Made by a program: the position numbers and the translations under genes. DNA of 64,000 nt from Pseudonocardia hierapolitana (lineage in GTDB: Bacteria > Actinomycetota > Actinomycetes > Mycobacteriales > Pseudonocardiaceae): the NCBI RefSeq assembly GCF_007994075.1, contig NZ_VIWU01000001.1:3782001-3846000 (forward strand), in the 5' to 3' direction. Below, piece after piece: positions 60,703-64,000 of this stretch. Below the pieces are notes generated by a model. The model did no database searches and had not been told where the DNA came from. It worked only from the letters and a program-made list of their open reading frames with translations. The stretch's first letter is position 1. Every line of letters starts with the position of its first letter.

Positions 60703-62655
60703 TCAGAAGCGGCCGCCGCCACCCCGGCGGCCGCGGCTGGACGAACCGCCGAAGCTGCCCGGTGAGAAGCCGCCGCCACCGCGCCGGTGCCCGCGGTAGC
60801 TGCTGGTCGCGCCGGAGAGGATGCCGCCGAGGATCAGACCCGCGAGGTCGGCGCCTGCACTCGTGGTCACACCGGGGCGCGACCACTGCGACACGTCCGC
60901 CTGGGCCAGTTGCAGCGCCTCCTGGGCGAGCGTGTCGGCCTGCTGCGCCTCCCGCAGTGCGGCCACCGGATCGGGACCTGCGGCTCGATCGAGGTGACGG
61001 CGGGCCTCCGCGATCCGCGTGCGGGCCCGCGCGCCGACCGCCCCGCGCCGGGTGGTCACGAAGTCGTCCGCCGCGTCCACGCTCGACCGCGCGGTGAGCA
61101 CGGCCTGTTCGAGCGCGGCCGCGGCCTTCCGCTCGCGCTCGACGGCCGCACGGGCGTCGGCGATCCCCTGGTCGAGGGCGCTGCCCGCCTCGCCGAGCAA
61201 CCGCAGCGCCGCGATCGGGTCCGGCCGCGACCCGCCGGCCGCCTCGTCGGCCGCGGCGAGCGCGGCCGCCGCACGCGCGACCACCGGGGCGATCGCGTCG
61301 CCGGGCATCGCCCGGGCCTCGGCGAGGTCCAGCTCCACCTCCGCACGGGCGGCCGGCACCTTCTCCGCGGCGGCGGCGAGCTCGGACTCGCGGCGCGCGA
61401 CGCCGTCGAGCAGGGTCTCGGCCTGCGTGATGGCATCCTCCGCCGCCCGGGCGGCGACGACGGCGGCCGCGGGACCGCTTGCGGTCGGCTCACCGGCTTC
61501 CGGCACGCCCCGGGCGGGGCTCTCGCTCTCGGCCAGGCTCTCCTGAGCCTCCACGAGCTCGGCGCCAGCAGCCGCGAGCAGCTCCCGCGACTGGTCGAGG
61601 TCGCCCGCCACCGGTTCGAGCGCGGTGGCCGCGTAACGGGTCTGCAGCTCCGCCCATGCCGCGTCGACCTCCGGAAGCCGCGCGCGGACGCCGTCGAGGC
61701 GGGTGTGCAGCTCGGCGACGTACTCGGGTGCCCGCGCCTCCAGGCCGCGCAGGGCGTCGAAGGCCGCAACCTGCGCGTCGAGCCGGTCGTCCGCCGACGC
61801 CGAGATCCGGACGATCTCGGCGTGCAGGGCGCGCGTCGCGCGCTCGTCCTCGGGCTGGTCGTCGTCGAGCTGCTGGCGCAGCGCGAACGCGCGCAGCATG
61901 TCGGCGCGCGACTGCTCCAGCGCGGCCGCGAACTCCGCCACCGCGTCCGCGCCGAAATGGGCCCGCGCCGCGGCAAGCTCCTGCTCCGAGGTGCGCACGG
62001 CGTCGTCGACCTCGATCAGTGCCGCGCTCGCCCGGTAGGCGAGGTCGGCGGTCGAGACGTCAGGGAACTCGTCCGGTGGCAGTTCGCGGGCCGGGGTCGC
62101 CTCCGCGGAGCGGCGGCGCCTGCGGTGCAGGAGGTAGGCGCCCCCACCGACCAGGACGGCGCCGCCGACCACCGCCAGCCCGAGCCCGAACGTGCCGTCG
62201 CTGCCGGAACGCAGCCCGTCGGCCAGCGCGACCGCCGCACCGGCCCACGCCTCCGCGGAGAGCCGCGGTTCGACGTCCTCGGTGCGGATCTGGTCCACCC
62301 GGGACTCCTCGACCGGGAAGCCGTCGGCCACCGAGAGGCCGTAGGCGCGGTCCCCGACGGCGACGGCGAGCAGCGCGTCCTCCTCACCGAGCTGCGAGAG
62401 CCTCGCGGTCTCGTGGGCCCACTCCTCCCCGCCGGTGCCGTCGAACGAGTCGACGAAGACGACGAAGAGGTCCACGTTGTTCTCGGCCCGGAGCAGCTCG
62501 ATCGCCTCCTGGACCTCCGCGAGCTCGTTCGGTGCGAGCGCGCCGGCCCGGTCCGTGACGCGGCCGTCGAGGCGCAGCGGCGGTTCGGCCGCTGCGCTGC
62601 CGCCGCCCAGCACGAGCACGAGCAGCACCCCGATCAGTACGGACAACCTGCGCAC
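60703..62655 (-). CDS. TPM-domain membrane protein
   Basis: A 650-residue protein from a GTG with GGAGG 6 nt upstream. A signal segment (LSVLIGVLLVLVLGGGSAAA) is followed by a TPM domain (DRAGALAPNELAEVQEAIELLRAENNVDLFVVFVDSFDG...) and a transmembrane helix (LGLAVVGGAVLVGGGAYLL). A long Ala/Glu-rich coiled-coil region follows, then a Gly/Arg/Ser-rich C-terminus (HRRGGGGFSPGSFGGSSSRG). TPM proteins have phosphatase-like folds. The basic glycine-rich tail resembles those of the YgcG type. Role unknown; envelope associated. Confidence 0.85.
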   Translation of the reverse strand: MRRLSVLIGVLLVLVLGGGSAAAEPPLRLDGRVTDRAGALAPNELAEVQEAIELLRAENNVDLFVVFVDSFDGTGGEEWAHETARLSQLGEEDALLAVAVGDRAYGLSVADGFPVEESRVDQIRTEDVEPRLSAEAWAGAAVALADGLRSGSDGTFGLGLAVVGGAVLVGGGAYLLHRRRRRSAEATPARELPPDEFPDVSTADLAYRASAALIEVDDAVRTSEQELAAARAHFGADAVAEFAAALEQSRADMLRAFALRQQLDDDQPEDERATRALHAEIVRISASADDRLDAQVAAFDALRGLEARAPEYVAELHTRLDGVRARLPEVDAAWAELQTRYAATALEPVAGDLDQSRELLAAAGAELVEAQESLAESESPARGVPEAGEPTASGPAAAVVAARAAEDAITQAETLLDGVARRESELAAAAEKVPAARAEVELDLAEARAMPGDAIAPVVARAAAALAAADEAAGGSRPDPIAALRLLGEAGSALDQGIADARAAVERERKAAAALEQAVLTARSSVDAADDFVTTRRGAVGARARTRIAEARRHLDRAAGPDPVAALREAQQADTLAQEALQLAQADVSQWSRPGVTTSAGADLAGLILGGILSGATSSYRGHRRGGGGFSPGSFGGSSSRGRRGGGGRF

Positions 62656-62751
62656 GGTGACCTCCGCGGTCGAGAGGCCGCCATCATCGCGCGCCGGTCC
62701 ACCAGCGCCGGATTGGCCATCGGCGGTTGCGTGCCGAACACCCACGATGGA

Positions 62752-63384
62752 ATGGTGGCCGTCGTCGATCTCCGCCCGATTCCCGTCTCCCGCAACCCCG
62801 GCCGCCGGCTACCGCAGCTCCTCCTCGGGCTCGTGCTGTACGCGGTGAGCATGGCGATGCAGGTCCGCAGCGGGCTGGGGTTGAACCCGTGGGACGTGCT
62901 GCACGAGGGCCTCACCAGGCAGACCCCGCTCAGCTTCGGCGTGATCACCGCGATCACGGGGGTCATCGTGCTGCTGCTGTGGATCCCGCTGCGCCAGCGG
63001 CCGGGCATCGGCACGGTGGCCAACGTGGTCGTGATCGCCGCCGTCGTCGACGTCGCGCTCGCGGTGCTGCCCGCCCCGGATGCGCTCGTCGCGCGGATCG
63101 CGCTGCTCGTCGGCGGCGTCGTGCTGAACGGTGTGGCGACCGCCGCGTACGTCGGGGCACGGCTCGGGCCCGGCCCGCGTGACGGGCTGATGACCGGGCT
63201 GTCGGCCCGCACCGGACGGTCCGTCCGCCTGGTGCGCACCTGCATCGAGGTGGCCGTGCTGGGGTGCGGGTGGTTGCTCGGCGGCACGGTCGGCGTCGGC
63301 ACCGTGCTCTACGCGCTGGCGATCGGCCCGCTCTCCCAGGCGTTCCTGCCGTTCTTCGCGGTGCGCACCACCCGTTCCTCCTAG
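62752..63384 (+). CDS. YczE/YitT-like integral membrane protein
   Basis: A 210-residue membrane protein starting ATG GTG (either could initiate). The YczE family signature RLPQLLLGLVLYAVSMAMQVRSGLGLNPWDVLHEGLTRQ is followed by four more hydrophobic segments and the GARLGPGPRDGLMTGLS motif. The molecular function of the family is unknown. It ends in TAG inside a CTAG shared with the stop codon of the convergent MFS gene. Confidence 0.88.
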   Translation: MVAVVDLRPIPVSRNPGRRLPQLLLGLVLYAVSMAMQVRSGLGLNPWDVLHEGLTRQTPLSFGVITAITGVIVLLLWIPLRQRPGIGTVANVVVIAAVVDVALAVLPAPDALVARIALLVGGVVLNGVATAAYVGARLGPGPRDGLMTGLSARTGRSVRLVRTCIEVAVLGCGWLLGGTVGVGTVLYALAIGPLSQAFLPFFAVRTTRSS

Positions 63385-64000
63385 GCGGCGGCCGGCACCG
63401 GCGCAGGCTCGGAGTCGTCGACCAGCCGCCACGGCCGCACGACCAGCACGAGCACCGTCAGCGACAGCACCAGTCCGGCCGCGATCGCCGTGCTCATGGC
63501 GACCGCGTCGTTGCCCAGCACACCGACCAGCGGCGAGATCAGCGCGCCGACGCCGAACTGCGTCGCACCGAGCAGGGCGGCTGCCGTGCCCGCGGTCTCG
63601 CCGTGCCTCGCGAGCGCGACCGCGGGTGCGTTCGGCAGCCCGAAGCCGACGGAGAGCAGCACCAGCCAGAGCGGGACGAGCACCCCGAACAGGCCACCCA
63701 CGCCCGAGACGGCGACGGCGACCATCAGCAGGCCCGCCGCCGCGGCCATGGCGATCGCGCCGAGCAGCAGCTGGTGCGGCTCGAAGCGGCGCAGGAGAAC
63801 GGGGTTGAGCTGGCTGGCCAGGATCAGCCAGATGGCGCCGCTGGAGAACGCGAGCCCGAACTGCTGCTGGTTCAGCCCGAACTGCTCCTGGAACACGAAC
63901 GACGCGCCCGAGACGTAGCTCATCACGGCCGACATCGCCAGGCCGGCGACGAACATCAGCCCGAGGAAGGTGCGGTCGCGCAACAGGTGGCGGTAGGTGC
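63381..64000 (-). CDS. MFS multidrug transporter (Bcr/CflA-like), 5' end outside window
   Basis: The last 206 codons of a transporter whose start lies beyond the right edge: the frame continues through TYRHLLRDRTFLGLMFVAG to the end of the window. Six hydrophobic helices are visible, with GASFVFQEQFGLNQQQFGLAFSSGA typical of the Bcr/CflA DHA1 group in its second half. It is probably a drug-proton antiporter. The stop codon (TAG, 63381-63383) overlaps that of the convergent gene by 3 bp. Confidence 0.88.
   Translation of the reverse strand, partial: TYRHLLRDRTFLGLMFVAGLAMSAVMSYVSGASFVFQEQFGLNQQQFGLAFSSGAIWLILASQLNPVLLRRFEPHQLLLGAIAMAAAAGLLMVAVAVSGVGGLFGVLVPLWLVLLSVGFGLPNAPAVALARHGETAGTAAALLGATQFGVGALISPLVGVLGNDAVAMSTAIAAGLVLSLTVLVLVVRPWRLVDDSEPAPVPAAA

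Overview
The window is very GC-rich, uses GTG/TTG starts freely and carries several genes that look leaderless. It encodes actinobacterial hallmarks: a WhiB regulator, a mycothiol-type DinB protein, a Ddn-like nitroreductase and an MFS-thymidylate kinase fusion. The block from a RidA protein through two ArsA/Get3-like ATPases and a whiB gene to a bifunctional penicillin-binding protein matches, from memory, the Mycobacterium tuberculosis Rv3678c-Rv3682 neighbourhood. I infer a chromosomal segment of a Pseudonocardia-like member of the Pseudonocardiaceae.

Layout. 1-18.9 kb is mostly core: two paralogous hypothetical proteins, the RidA/ArsA/WhiB4/PonA2 block, a VOC gene with a divergent TetR gene, an MFS-thymidylate kinase fusion, holB, a LuxR/NB-ARC regulator, a WYL regulator divergent from an epoxide hydrolase, and a methyltransferase. 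At 18,952 a tRNA-Thr(CGT) gene has served as an integration site. The last 48 bp of tRNA plus CCA recur at 22,974-23,021 and bracket a decayed element of about 4 kb. That element holds a broken tyrosine integrase, gene scraps and an intact epoxide hydrolase of foreign codon usage. 23.2-29.8 kb is ordinary accessory sequence: a small TPR-like protein, a frameshifted pseudogene, a VOC protein, an MmcQ/YjbR protein, a carboxylesterase and an XRE/NB-ARC/TPR regulator.

The outstanding locus is 30.3-43.5 kb. Downstream of an IS630-type insertion lies a single 10.8-kb gene for a 3588-residue surface or secreted protein. Its parts in order are a membrane/signal segment, a Lys/Asp/Glu/Ser low-complexity stretch, a coiled coil, a roughly 1300-residue stalk of 34 evenly spaced cysteine pairs, a long helical region, a Pro/Asp-rich linker and a C-terminal deaminase-like toxin domain. 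The next gene overlaps it by 4 bp and looks like a SUKH immunity protein. I read this as a polymorphic toxin-immunity system with an unusual cysteine-paired stalk.

44-64 kb is accessory and metabolic: an ArsR gene, a TetR/MFS efflux pair with a shared operator-like motif, and a second XRE/NB-ARC/TPR regulator flanked by 90-bp direct repeats copied from the end of the neighbouring efflux gene. It continues with VOC and DinB proteins, a nitroreductase-hemerythrin fusion, a LysR regulator, a Gfo/Idh/MocA dehydrogenase, an operon of tiny coupled genes, orphan response regulators, an MFS/PNPOx pair around a 30-bp palindrome, a LacI/GH3 sugar cassette, a TPM-domain membrane protein, a YczE-like membrane protein and a truncated MFS gene at the window edge. 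Convergent neighbours often overlap by a few bases to tens of bases.
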